A stretch of 64,000 nt of DNA. It comes from Bacteroidales bacterium. Lineage in GTDB: Bacteria > Bacteroidota > Bacteroidia > Bacteroidales > VadinHA17. The translations under genes and the position numbers were made by a program. The notes beneath the pieces are model-generated. The model was not told the origin of the DNA. It saw only the letters and a program-made list of their open reading frames with translations, and made no database searches. Of this stretch, positions 45,048-53,525 are shown piece by piece (the stretch's first letter is position 1; the number at the start of each line of letters is the position of its first letter). The stretch is taken from NCBI GenBank assembly GCA_021157415.1, contig JAGGWN010000122.1:1-64000 (forward strand). The letters run 5' to 3'.

Positions 45048-46523
45048 CTATCCTATTTTAGGAACTTTATATTCTTTCCTGTACTCCCGGGAAAGCATCC
45101 TGTTGGCTTCTTCATCCTTTTGGAATGTTTCCGTAGCCGGATTAATGTGTAGTTCTCTCCTTAAGCGATAGGAGATGTTGGCCAGTAACGGTAGCACGGT
45201 TGATTTATATCCTGTTTTAATATCGCAGGTCAGCATTGAGCGGTCATTGTTTCTCACGGCGTTTATAAAATTACCAAAGTGTCCTCCTCCTCCGCCACCG
45301 GTGAGGTCCATAGGATTGTAGGATTCATCTTTTTCTCCCGAGGTAGGACCGGCTTCATTATTCCGGCCGAAGAAAGTCTGCCAGTTGCCTCCTGCGTCTA
45401 TCTGCATCCATCCTTCGGTACCGATGATAATGGTTCCGATTTTAACAGGTTCTGCTTTTGTTTTTTCGGATATTCTGCCGTCTGGGGTGAGGTTCAGGTC
45501 CGGCAAAAGGATTCCTTCCGGATTGGTGTACAGTCCGCGGGTGCCGAATTCCAGGACCTTGCCGTCGGCATACTGGAAGATGGTCGTCTGTACATTGGGT
45601 GTCTCCTGCATGGAGTTATATATGTACATACCTCCGACAGAGCTCACCCTGACAGGCATTTCTTCTTCTCCGAGGGCCCAGCGTGCAACGTCAAACTGAT
45701 GAGGACCCTGGTTGCCGGTATCCCCGTTACCATAATCCCAGAACCAGTGCCAGTTATAATGGAATCTGTTGCGGTTGAAGGGTCTTTTGGGTGCGGGGCC
45801 CAGCCACATATCATAATGCACTTTCTTAAGATATCCTTCCGTATAAGGGGGTTCGTAATGAGACGATTCGGCATTCAGTTTGAATTGCTCTCCCGGTTTC
45901 ATCGGTCCGTCAGGATACACACCTATATCTCCCCGGGGTTTGAAACAGAGTCCCCGGGCCATATAGATATCGCCCAGTTTGCCGTCACGGATAAAACGCA
46001 TGGCTCGGTTTGTGGTGTCAAAAGAGCGGTTCTGGAACCCTACCTGGATCAGTACATTATACCTGTCGGAGGCTTTGACCATTTGTTGGCCTTCCCATAT
46101 CTCATGGTGAGCGGGTTTTTCCACATATACATGCTTGCCCGCCTGTGCCGCCCATACCGTTGCCAGCGCATGCCAGTGATTGGGCGTGGCTATGGACACC
46201 GCATCCACATCCTTGTCGTCAAATACCCTGCGCATATCCCATGCTGTTTTGGGACGATAACCGGCGATCTCCTCAACCTGATCCAGTCGCCTCTTGAATT
46301 GGTTCTCATCAATGTCCACCAGGTACCTGATGCGGACATTCTTCATTTTGGCATAGTTGGAAATATGGCTGCCTCCGCGCCCCCGTATGCCGATCACGGC
46401 AACATGAAGGGTGTCATTGGCTCCGAGGATACGGGCATAAGAGCGTGGACTGAAGGAAAGAAGAGCTGATCCGCCAATCACTCCTACAGATCCTTTTTTG
46501 ATAAAATCTCTTCTGGTTGTCAT
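45048..46523 (-). CDS. Tat-exported Gfo/Idh/MocA oxidoreductase
   Basis: The protein has 491 residues. The N-terminus TTRRDFIKKGSVGVIGGSALL is a twin-arginine signal. The Rossmann fold has VAVIGIRGRGGSHISNY, and HVYVEKPAHHEIWEG gives the EKP motif. A C-terminal domain contains DYGNGDTGNQGPHQFDVARWAL, with the catalytic-type His, and a glycine-rich GGGGGGHFGNFI. It would export with bound NAD(P) and oxidise or reduce a glycoside hydroxyl in the periplasm. It lies between a DUF6807 gene (51 bases downstream) and a DUF1080 gene (25 bases upstream). Confidence 0.9.
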   Translation of the reverse strand: MTTRRDFIKKGSVGVIGGSALLSFSPRSYARILGANDTLHVAVIGIRGRGGSHISNYAKMKNVRIRYLVDIDENQFKRRLDQVEEIAGYRPKTAWDMRRVFDDKDVDAVSIATPNHWHALATVWAAQAGKHVYVEKPAHHEIWEGQQMVKASDRYNVLIQVGFQNRSFDTTNRAMRFIRDGKLGDIYMARGLCFKPRGDIGVYPDGPMKPGEQFKLNAESSHYEPPYTEGYLKKVHYDMWLGPAPKRPFNRNRFHYNWHWFWDYGNGDTGNQGPHQFDVARWALGEEEMPVRVSSVGGMYIYNSMQETPNVQTTIFQYADGKVLEFGTRGLYTNPEGILLPDLNLTPDGRISEKTKAEPVKIGTIIIGTEGWMQIDAGGNWQTFFGRNNEAGPTSGEKDESYNPMDLTGGGGGGHFGNFINAVRNNDRSMLTCDIKTGYKSTVLPLLANISYRLRRELHINPATETFQKDEEANRMLSREYRKEYKVPKIG

Positions 46524-46548
46524 AGTGGATATTTTAAAGTTATAATTA

Positions 46549-47331
46549 TTAGTTAAGTATTCTGATCTTTAAATTCCGGAACCATACATCATCGGCGTGA
46601 TCCTGCAAAACAATATGGCCGTATCTCTTGACGGGGAAATCAGGATGGATGTGATATTTCGATTTATGAAACAGCGAATCAAAATGAGGAGTCCCCAGCT
46701 CATATTCCGTAACTTTCTGCCCATTCAACCAATGTTCTCCATGATTTCCCTTAAAGACGATGCGCCCCGAATTCCATGCTCCGGCCGGCTTGGGAAGAGC
46801 CCCCCGGGCTGGCACCAGAGCATATAAACAGGCCGTGTGTTGCAAAGGTTCTAATTTCTGCGGATAATTGAGGTCATCAATGATCTGGTATTCAAACCCC
46901 AGGGCATGTGTGGAACCATGCTGTACCGACATCTCCTCGGAAACATTGTACTTGACCCCGCTGTTCCCTCCCGGGCTTATCTTCCAGTCGAAAACGAGCT
47001 CAAAATCCATAAAAGTATCTGCAGTCATCAGGTCACAGCTTGGTGGAAGCTTTCCGTCAGGCAGAGGTTTGACCTTCTTTCTGGCAATTTTATGAATAAC
47101 TCCGTTTTCAATATTCCAGTAGGCAGAAGGTATGCTGTCCATGCCCAGACTCCTCCAGCCTTTAAATGATTTTCCGTCAAACAGCAACTGCCAGCCGTCT
47201 TCTTTGTCCTGTTTGGTGAGTGAGTAGGCTGATGCTACCCGTGATCCGGCTTTCTTTTTTCCTGTATGGTTAAAGCATCCGTAAAACAGGAAAAAAGATA
47301 TGGCAGAGAAGATAAGTACAGTTTTTTTCAT
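46549..47331 (-). CDS. DUF1080 (3-keto-glycoside hydrolase-like) lipoprotein
   Basis: Start at 47331 gives MKKTVLIFSAISFFLFYGC; the in-frame ATG at 47412 would run back through the dispersed repeat. The 260-residue protein has DGWQLLFDGKSFKGWRS, FELVFDWKISPGGNSGVKYN and EYQIIDD, then AWNSGRIVFKGNHGEHWLNG: the DUF1080 concanavalin-like fold. Relatives cleave 3-keto-glycosides made by Gfo/Idh dehydrogenases. Position ahead of the Tat-exported Gfo/Idh gene fits such a two-step, oxidation-assisted cleavage. Confidence 0.87.
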   Translation of the reverse strand: MKKTVLIFSAISFFLFYGCFNHTGKKKAGSRVASAYSLTKQDKEDGWQLLFDGKSFKGWRSLGMDSIPSAYWNIENGVIHKIARKKVKPLPDGKLPPSCDLMTADTFMDFELVFDWKISPGGNSGVKYNVSEEMSVQHGSTHALGFEYQIIDDLNYPQKLEPLQHTACLYALVPARGALPKPAGAWNSGRIVFKGNHGEHWLNGQKVTEYELGTPHFDSLFHKSKYHIHPDFPVKRYGHIVLQDHADDVWFRNLKIRILN

Positions 47332-47360
47332 GCCGGCATAATGTATGAACTTCAGTACAA

Positions 47361-47485
47361 TAAATCTCCCCGCTGCAAGCACACGGGGTATCATCATGGA
47401 GTTGTTAATCATATTTCCACCGCCAGCCGCGGGAAATTCACTCCCCCCCTTGTCCGCCTACTGGCGGATTGTCCGCCTTTTGACG
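47361..47485 (-). repeat. Dispersed hairpin-rich intergenic repeat, copy C
   Basis: Read on the minus strand: CGTCAAAAGGCGGACAA, then TCCGCC-AGTA-GGCGGA hairpin, a G-run, TTTCCCGCGGCTGGCGG, ATTAACAACTCC.TGATGATA and CCCCGTGTGCTTGCAGCGGGGAGATT. It is homologous to copy A over about 120 bases. It sits 30 bases upstream of the DUF1080 start, in the divergent promoter gap. Confidence 0.75.
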
Positions 47486-47621
47486 AATTAAAGATACAGG
47501 AATTTTTGATTAATTATGAGGTAAATCTTGATAATCTTTTCGGATAAATTCACCTGAAGACCTGAAATCAACCCGGTAATTATAATACGACAGCGCATAT
47601 CACTGAAAAAACAACATTTTG

Positions 47622-47653
47622 TTTGCATTTTTTCTTTCGTTTTTTTATATTTA
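47622..47653 (+). promoter_or_regulatory. Candidate promoter of the membrane-protein gene
   Basis: TTTG (47622-47625), 20 bases, then TATATTTA (47646-47653), one mismatch from TAnnTTTG. It ends 18 bases before the ATG at 47672. Confidence 0.35.
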
Positions 47654-47671
47654 TGAAAAGGGTTTGCGATC

Positions 47672-48331
47672 ATGATACGTGCCCATGTGTCAGCGGAGAG
47701 AGTTATCGGTCTGAACAAGATACAAACACTGTTCAGGAAATTGTTGTGGACCGATTTGACAACATTGGTGTTGTGTATGTTGTTATATGCAGGACAGTTT
47801 CATTTTTGGCATGATGCCTTTAGTTTCCTGGGAACCTCTGTTACGCCGGATCATCGTCCCAATACTTTATCCATGTTATTATTTATGGCGGGTCTGGTAA
47901 TGAGCTCCGGCTTTGTATGGCAAATGAGTGCTGTTTTCAGGACACTGCCTTGTGTCCCGAATGCCCGGCTGAAATCACGCCTGTTGCAAATGACCGGTAT
48001 CGGATTTATTCTGATGATGTTCCCTTGCAATATAAATAACGGCATCCATTCCACCGGATCGGCTCTGGTTTTTGGCACGCTCTGGCTTATGACGGTACTG
48101 ATGTTGCAGGAAATGAAAAAGAGTTTACGTAACCGGTATTTGCTTTTTCAGTTTTTTCTTCAGGGTACCGTACTTCCTTATGCAATCACCTATATTACCG
48201 GTGCAGCTTCCAAACAAATCTTTCAGAAAATAGCCGTGGCAGGACTGACCATGGTCATGTCCAAAGCCTTACGGTTATCCCGCATGTTATTTATGCCGTC
48301 CGACAGTGCTGTGGCCTACTCTGCTTCATGA
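47672..48331 (+). CDS. Multi-pass membrane protein of unknown function (DUF998-like)
   Basis: The 219-residue product has about six hydrophobic segments (near 31-50, 68-86, 108-124, 130-146, 158-176 and 185-200). HDAFSFLG in the first loop and NINNGIHSTGSALVFGTLW in the middle resemble the layout of DUF998/Frag1-like proteins, in which a conserved His/Gly loop faces the membrane. No enzymatic motif is certain. It converges with the UbiB-like kinase gene and is not linked to the sugar genes. Confidence 0.7.
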   Translation: MIRAHVSAERVIGLNKIQTLFRKLLWTDLTTLVLCMLLYAGQFHFWHDAFSFLGTSVTPDHRPNTLSMLLFMAGLVMSSGFVWQMSAVFRTLPCVPNARLKSRLLQMTGIGFILMMFPCNINNGIHSTGSALVFGTLWLMTVLMLQEMKKSLRNRYLLFQFFLQGTVLPYAITYITGAASKQIFQKIAVAGLTMVMSKALRLSRMLFMPSDSAVAYSAS

Positions 48332-48382
48332 AGATAGTTTGGAAAAAGATACTGCTTAAACTCCCGGAAGGTATGGTAATGC

Positions 48383-50074
48383 TTACATCCTGCCGTGCCG
48401 GATAATGGAAATCAGTAACCAGAAACCCATCAGTCCCGAGACGATAAATCCTGCCATGCCGATAACCGGAATGCCTTTGTACAAAGGGGGTATTTCTGTA
48501 TAGGTAATCAGGGAGGAGCCGATGATCATGGCGGCCAGGACAATGGCAAAAGAGATCCTGTTGCTGATTTGCTGGTTGGAGGTGATCAGGTTTTCCAACC
48601 CCTGGTGCCGCAGATCCAAATGCACTTTTTCTTTTTTAATATTATCTATCAGATCCCTGATCTCAAAAGGGATGTCTTTAAGAAGCAGAGACGTTTCTTC
48701 CAGCGAGGCATACATCTCTCTGGACAATCTGCTGATTTTTACCCGTTCGCGGAGCATCTTCTTAAGATAAGGTCTGATCTTTTCGGTGACATTGAAACCG
48801 GGATCCAGTTTTTCACCCGCACTCTGCAACAGCAACAAAGCCCTCCCCAGAAGATATAAGTCCGCCGGCAATACCAGGTTGTTGTCCGGGAAAAACGAGA
48901 TAAGATCGTTCACCAGGGATTTAATATCTATCTGGTTTAGTGACAGGTAGAAATACCGGTTAATAATCTCTGTGATCTGTCGTTCCATTTCCGCCTTGTT
49001 GACTACTCCTTTGCTTTCACACATGCGCAAGATACTCCGGATGACCCGGTCCACATTATTTTGTAAGGCTCCCGTCATAATGGAAAGGATCAAATCCCGG
49101 GTCGAACGGGTCAGGTAACCCATCATGCCGTAGTCCAGAAAACAGATCACATTCTCCGGCAAGACCATGATGTTTCCCGGATGGGGGTCGGCATGAAAAA
49201 AACCAAAATCGAAGATCTGTTTAAGCACCAGATCACTGCCTCTGTCGGCAATGATCTTTGGATCGAGTTCCCGGATATGAAGCGAATCGATATCGGAAAT
49301 TTTAATACCGGGGATATATTCCATTGTCAACACTTTGTGGGTGCTGTATTCCCGGTAGTACTGCGGAACGTATATTGTTTTTTCATGCTGGAAAATGGAA
49401 GCGAAATGTTCAATATTGGAACCTTCAATCCTGAAATTCAGTTCTTTTCGTATTGCCCGCTCAAACTCTTCGACAATTTTTACGACATTGAAATAGCGAC
49501 TTTCGGCCACATGTTTTTCAAGCATGGCAGCCAGATGGAACATGATGTCCAGATCCGTCTCAATAACCCGGTGTATGTCGGGCCGCTGAATCTTGACGAT
49601 TATCTCGGTACCGTCAAGGAGAGTGGCCCGGTGCACCTGCGCAATGGATGCCGCTGCGATGGGCCTCTCTTCAAAATGAAGAAAGACATCCCCCACAGGC
49701 TCGTCCAGCTCTTTTTCAACGACCCCGATGGCTTTATCGGAAGGAAAAGGTTTGACGGAGTCCTGCAGCTTTTCCAATTCCGTGATGAGTTCTCCAGGGA
49801 TAAGATCGGGCCGCGTACTCATGACCTGTCCCAATTTGATAAAGGTAGGTCCCAGCTCTTCAAGCACCATACGGATACGTTCCCACCGTGAGTGTTCCAG
49901 GACAGTCTTCTCAAGGCTCTTATACACCAGCTTACGCCCGAAATCAATGACTGTTTCCAGTTTTGAACGGGCAATAATATCCGCAAAGCCGTATTTGATC
50001 AATACGGTGATGATCTCCCTGTAGCGATTGATATACCGGTAGGTTCGACCAATAATCCCTCCGTTTCGGATCAT
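48383..50074 (-). CDS. ABC1/UbiB family atypical kinase
   Basis: The 563-residue protein has the ABC1-family motifs in order: GPTFIKLGQVMSTRPDL (KxGQ), AAASIAQVHRA (A-rich loop in place of the P-loop), VKIQRP with the ATP-site Lys, FGFFHADPHPGN (catalytic loop) and VICFLDYGMMGYL (metal-binding DYG). Two C-terminal membrane segments (about 505-525 and 535-555) anchor it. UbiB-type proteins support quinone synthesis and lipid handling; the exact substrate is unsettled. Its ATG overlaps the stop of the upstream coiled-coil gene by four bases (ATGA), so the two are translationally coupled. Confidence 0.93.
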   Translation of the reverse strand: MIRNGGIIGRTYRYINRYREIITVLIKYGFADIIARSKLETVIDFGRKLVYKSLEKTVLEHSRWERIRMVLEELGPTFIKLGQVMSTRPDLIPGELITELEKLQDSVKPFPSDKAIGVVEKELDEPVGDVFLHFEERPIAAASIAQVHRATLLDGTEIIVKIQRPDIHRVIETDLDIMFHLAAMLEKHVAESRYFNVVKIVEEFERAIRKELNFRIEGSNIEHFASIFQHEKTIYVPQYYREYSTHKVLTMEYIPGIKISDIDSLHIRELDPKIIADRGSDLVLKQIFDFGFFHADPHPGNIMVLPENVICFLDYGMMGYLTRSTRDLILSIMTGALQNNVDRVIRSILRMCESKGVVNKAEMERQITEIINRYFYLSLNQIDIKSLVNDLISFFPDNNLVLPADLYLLGRALLLLQSAGEKLDPGFNVTEKIRPYLKKMLRERVKISRLSREMYASLEETSLLLKDIPFEIRDLIDNIKKEKVHLDLRHQGLENLITSNQQISNRISFAIVLAAMIIGSSLITYTEIPPLYKGIPVIGMAGFIVSGLMGFWLLISIIRHGRM

Positions 50075-50394
50075 TTGGTTTTACGGGTTTGGGTTTTTTT
50101 TGCGGCGAGCAATTTCTCCAGTTTCTCCACCCGTTGTTCCAATCTGGAATAGTCCTCCCTGGACACTGCACCTGATTTTTCTATGGCAGCATTGATCCCG
50201 TCCCTGATCTTTTTGTCCATCTCTTTTTTGGCTTCTTCCGACTGTTTGAGCAAGTCCTTAAGAAACTTTTCTCCTTCTTCTTTGGAGAGTTTGGCTTCTT
50301 CTGCTGCCTTTTTGGCATACTCTTCGATTTTTTCTTTGGTCATCAATCCCAGCCCTACACCGGCCATGATACCTTTTTTCAATGATTCAAGCAT
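50071..50394 (-). CDS. Small coiled-coil phasin-like protein upstream of UbiB
   Basis: I start at 50394 because a strong Shine-Dalgarno (AAAGGAGGT) lies four bases before it; an in-frame ATG at 50442 would sit upstream of that site. The 107-residue product (MLESLKKGIMAGVGLGLMTKEKI) is mostly charged alpha-helix, with heptad-like EYAKKAAEEAKLSKEEGEKF and EQRVEKLEKLLAAKK, and resembles phasin/poly-hydroxyalkanoate-granule-type helices. It overlaps the UbiB-like gene by four bases, a pairing seen in other phyla, so it probably regulates or scaffolds that kinase. Function is inference. Confidence 0.8.
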   Translation of the reverse strand: MLESLKKGIMAGVGLGLMTKEKIEEYAKKAAEEAKLSKEEGEKFLKDLLKQSEEAKKEMDKKIRDGINAAIEKSGAVSREDYSRLEQRVEKLEKLLAAKKTQTRKTK

Positions 50395-50398
50395 AATT

Positions 50399-50407
50399 AC
50401 CTCCTTT
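50399..50407 (-). promoter_or_regulatory. Strong Shine-Dalgarno sequence
   Basis: On the minus strand AAAGGAGGT precedes the ATG at 50394 by four bases. Such a perfect SD is rare among the genes of this window, which mostly start after A-rich sequence, and it settles the start of the phasin-like gene. Confidence 0.8.
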
Positions 50408-50604
50408 TTATGGTTTATGAAACAGCGTATGAGTACAAACAAGTATTATGCCATAGTCTGTGTATGTCATACACAAATGATCCGAATATTTTATCCCGGT
50501 TTAGGCTTTTTACATTTTGGGTGAAATACTATAAACGATGAAATCCTTAACCGGTACGCAAGGAACAATATTATTGTCTTTCTATTTCGAATGTCGGAAT
50601 ATTC

Positions 50605-52554
50605 TTATTCTATCGCTGTAACTTTTATCTCGGTTCGCCGGTTGGCAGCCCGGCCCGTATCGGTTTGATTGGATTGTACTGGTTGAATTTCGCCGTATCC
50701 TTTATATGTCAACTTGTTTTTGTCGATTCCGTGATCAACAAGATATTGATAAACCACCCGGGCGCGTTGTGTGGAAAGGTTTTGGTTGTATTGCTCGGTC
50801 CCTTTGCTGTCGGTATGGCCTCCGATCTCAACCTTGAGATTAGGATTTTTTAACAGGAAGGAGCGGAGCTGCTCCAGTTCGGCAATACTTTCCGGTTTGA
50901 GCTGGTAGGAATCGAATTCGAAAAATATATTCCTCAGCACGGTTTGCTGGCCTACGCGGATGGGGTTCAGCGGTACATCTTTGATATACGGATGGTCTAT
51001 CTCATGCACTCCTTTGAGTGGAAAATGATCGGAGTAGAAAAGATAGCCGTCTTTGGAAACATTCAAGGCATAATTCCGGTTGGTGGGAATGCAGACCAGA
51101 AATCTCCCGTTTCGTCCCGAGGCAATATCCATGACTGTTTGATTATCTTCCAGATTGATCAGGATTATGCGTGCCTTCAGCGGGCGTTTGGTAATCTTAT
51201 CATAGACCCGGCCTTTCATGTATGTGACAAAATGAGGTCTCGCAGCAGGGTATAGTTCAAAGGAATATATATCTTTTCCTTTGCCTTTTTCACGATCTGA
51301 TGAAAAATAAGCAGTATTACCCTGGGCATTGACAATCAGCCCGATTTCATCTCCGCAAAAATTAATGGGATACCCCAGGTTTTTAGGTTTTGACCATGAG
51401 CTGTCGGATTGTCGCCTGGTGATAAAGAGGTCGAATCCTCCGTAACCCGGATGGCCGTCAGAGGAAAAATAAAGGGTTTGGTTGTCATTATGGATGAAAG
51501 GAGACATCTCATTTCCTTCGGTATTGATCTTATCACCCAGATTGACCGGGGGTTGCCAGCGGCCTTTCAGAAAACGGCTGTACCAGATATCCATCTTGCC
51601 ATAGCCCCCGGGGCGGTTACTCACAAAGTACAGTACTTTTCCGTCAGCAGACAGAGAGGGCTGGGCTTCCCAGTATTTGCTGTCCAGGAAGGGCCCCAGA
51701 TCCTCCGGGGTCGTCCATCCTGCTGATCCGTTATAGGAACGGTAAATATCGCATCTGCCCATGCCGTCCGGACGGTTGCAGGCCGTAAAATACATTATGC
51801 TCCCGTCGGCAGAAAGGGTCTGTGCTCCTTCATTCAGGCTGGAGTTGATGGGGGCCCCCAGCGCTTTCCGGGGAAGCCATCCGCTGTCGGAAAGATGTGA
51901 GATATAGAAGTCTTCCTGGTATTTTACCTGTTCATAGTCTCCCATCCGGTATCTGCCGCCGGGTACAAGAACGGTGAACACAAGCGTCTGTCCGTCGGCA
52001 GTCAGCGAAGGCCAGTACTCGTCATAAGAAGAGTTGACGGATGTACCGAGGTTGACCGGATGAAAATCCACAGGATGCTTCATCCCTTCAATAGCAAACC
52101 TGCAGTTAATGATGTCTTTTTTTGCTTTTTTGATAACCCGCGTGTCGTTATGGGCATAAGTAAGAAAAGAGGTAAGGTGTTTGAGCGCTTTTTCATATTC
52201 TCCCGTGAGAAACTCCAGCCGTCCCAGGTTGTACATGGCATTCGGAAAAAAAGACGAGTCGGCGCCCAGCACAGCCCGATAGGCTTCGATGGCTTTGTCT
52301 CTGTTCTTCATGTCCGAGTTAAGCTCCGCTTTCAGCAACTGGGCTTCAAGAAACATCGAATCGGTTTTTACCGCTTTTTCAATGGCGTCAGCAGCACTCT
52401 TATAATTCATCATGAAATAGAAGTTCCTGGCTTCATTGTAATACTTCTTGGCCTTTGCCGAATTGGTGTGCAGGGTGGCTTGTCCCACGACACAGGGTAA
52501 GGGAATAAATGCCAGGGAAACTATGATCAGATATTTAAGTAATAACCTTTTCAA
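50605..52554 (-). CDS. PorE-like OmpA-family protein with TPR and beta-propeller
   Basis: The 649 residues hold, in order, a signal peptide (to about CVVG), TPR helices (about 30-145, NFYFMMNYKSAADAIEKAV), a PD40/WD40-like propeller (about 160-430, repeated LSADG..MYFT), a carboxypeptidase-regulatory-like domain (about 440-520, KGRVYDKITKRPLKARI) and a C-terminal OmpA peptidoglycan-binding domain (about 535-649, EIGGHTDSKGTEQYN with the Asp that binds diaminopimelate). This is the architecture of PorE of the type IX secretion system, and of related envelope proteins. It suggests the organism can use T9SS, though a paralogue cannot be excluded. Confidence 0.88.
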   Translation of the reverse strand: MKRLLLKYLIIVSLAFIPLPCVVGQATLHTNSAKAKKYYNEARNFYFMMNYKSAADAIEKAVKTDSMFLEAQLLKAELNSDMKNRDKAIEAYRAVLGADSSFFPNAMYNLGRLEFLTGEYEKALKHLTSFLTYAHNDTRVIKKAKKDIINCRFAIEGMKHPVDFHPVNLGTSVNSSYDEYWPSLTADGQTLVFTVLVPGGRYRMGDYEQVKYQEDFYISHLSDSGWLPRKALGAPINSSLNEGAQTLSADGSIMYFTACNRPDGMGRCDIYRSYNGSAGWTTPEDLGPFLDSKYWEAQPSLSADGKVLYFVSNRPGGYGKMDIWYSRFLKGRWQPPVNLGDKINTEGNEMSPFIHNDNQTLYFSSDGHPGYGGFDLFITRRQSDSSWSKPKNLGYPINFCGDEIGLIVNAQGNTAYFSSDREKGKGKDIYSFELYPAARPHFVTYMKGRVYDKITKRPLKARIILINLEDNQTVMDIASGRNGRFLVCIPTNRNYALNVSKDGYLFYSDHFPLKGVHEIDHPYIKDVPLNPIRVGQQTVLRNIFFEFDSYQLKPESIAELEQLRSFLLKNPNLKVEIGGHTDSKGTEQYNQNLSTQRARVVYQYLVDHGIDKNKLTYKGYGEIQPVQSNQTDTGRAANRRTEIKVTAIE

Positions 52555-52696
52555 TTTGTTTTTTTATTAGATAACGGTTAAAGTTACATAAAAATATGGT
52601 GCAATGGTGGGAAAATGGAGTAATGGAATGACATGGGAGACTCTGCGAGAAATGCAAATACTCCAAAACTCAACTCCTCAACTCTTCAACCCTTGC

Positions 52697-52782
52697 CGTG
52701 AATCTGCAAATCTTTGATTTGCCCAGATTCACGAGCATCCTCGAAAAACTACGCAGATCGCAGATCTGCTGTTTTTCGGGAT
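52697..52782. repeat. Two adjacent long imperfect hairpins
   Basis: Hairpin 1 (52697-52733): CGTGAATCTGCAAATC-TTT-GATTTG-CC-CAGATTCACG, a 16-base stem with a two-base bulge. Hairpin 2 (52737-52782): ATCCTCGAAAAAC outer arm, inner GCAGATC-GCA-GATCTGC, outer arm GTTTTTCGGGAT. They sit in the 257-base gap between OmpA and QueE genes. Confidence 0.7.
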
Positions 52783-52811
52783 CAACCCTTCAACTCTACT
52801 TCTTCCTTTTC

Positions 52812-53459
52812 CTACGGTATCCTCATAAACTTATGTACCTGCAGGGATATTCTCCACTTCGGGTCTTTTTTTACATAGGTGACGATTTCCGGGATAATCT
52901 GTTTGTAACGGCTCCATTCCGGTTGCAGGAAAAGATGACATGCGGGAGGTACTTTCCGGGCATTGTCTTCGGCCCAGACAAAGTCTTTGGTTTCCTGTAC
53001 AATGACCTTCAGTTCGTCGGCACGTCGCAGCGCTTCCTGTAAGGGGGGCTTGTTACTCTTGGGAGAGAGGCATATCCAATCAAAAACACCCTGTAGGGGA
53101 TGAGCCCCGGATGTCTCAAGGTAGATGGTAAACCCTTTTTCTTTTAAACGTGTGGTAAGATAGTTGAGGTTATACATCAGGGGTTCACCGCCTGTGATCA
53201 CCATTGACTTTGATCCCGACACCGTCGCGTTATGAACCATCTCTTCGGCCGGCACCAGGGGATGTAAATCCGGGTTCCAGGAAAGCTTGGTGTCACACCA
53301 GTTGCACCCTATATCACAGCCTCCGAGGCGAATGAAATAAGCCGCTTTGCCGGTGTGATACCCTTCCCCCTGGATGCTGTAAAACTGTTCCATGAGAGGG
53401 AGTTTCTTTCCTTCGTCCATCGCTTGCTGATCCGCCCGGCTTAGTGCTGTCATTTTCAT
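52812..53459 (-). CDS. queE: 7-carboxy-7-deazaguanine synthase (QueE), radical SAM
   Basis: The 215-residue protein has the QueE cluster motif GGCDIGCNWCDTK (C48, C52, C55; the CxxxCxxC three-cysteine set), MVITGGEPLMY, and a Gly-rich SAM-binding region. It opens with MEQFYSIQGEGYHTGKAAYFIRL, the usual QueE N-terminus. It makes the 7-carboxy-7-deazaguanine precursor of queuosine in tRNA. I start at 53459 (ATG AAA ATG); the frame is open much further upstream only as shadow of the opposite strand. It is divergent from the second propeller/phosphatase gene, 66 bases away. Confidence 0.95.
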   Translation of the reverse strand: MKMTALSRADQQAMDEGKKLPLMEQFYSIQGEGYHTGKAAYFIRLGGCDIGCNWCDTKLSWNPDLHPLVPAEEMVHNATVSGSKSMVITGGEPLMYNLNYLTTRLKEKGFTIYLETSGAHPLQGVFDWICLSPKSNKPPLQEALRRADELKVIVQETKDFVWAEDNARKVPPACHLFLQPEWSRYKQIIPEIVTYVKKDPKWRISLQVHKFMRIP

Positions 53460-53473
53460 TAGAATATTCCGCG

Positions 53474-53481
53474 CAAAAGTA
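53474..53481 (-). promoter_or_regulatory. -7 promoter box of queE
   Basis: Minus-strand TACTTTTG (followed by CG) fits TAnnTTTG and lies 15 bases before the ATG, as expected for a short leader. No TTTG -33 is seen. Confidence 0.5.
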
Positions 53482-53525
53482 GTAAATTTACGATCGAATA
53501 TCCTGCGTTGTAAAAATTTGAAGCA

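Noticed and set aside
45279-46469. 396-residue plus-strand frame inside the Tat Gfo/Idh gene
   Set aside because: Shadow frame; the opposite strand has clear Gfo/Idh motifs and a Tat signal.
53460-53525. preQ1-type riboswitch before queE
   Set aside because: The gap is only 66 bases and shows no aptamer-like hairpin, only a promoter box.
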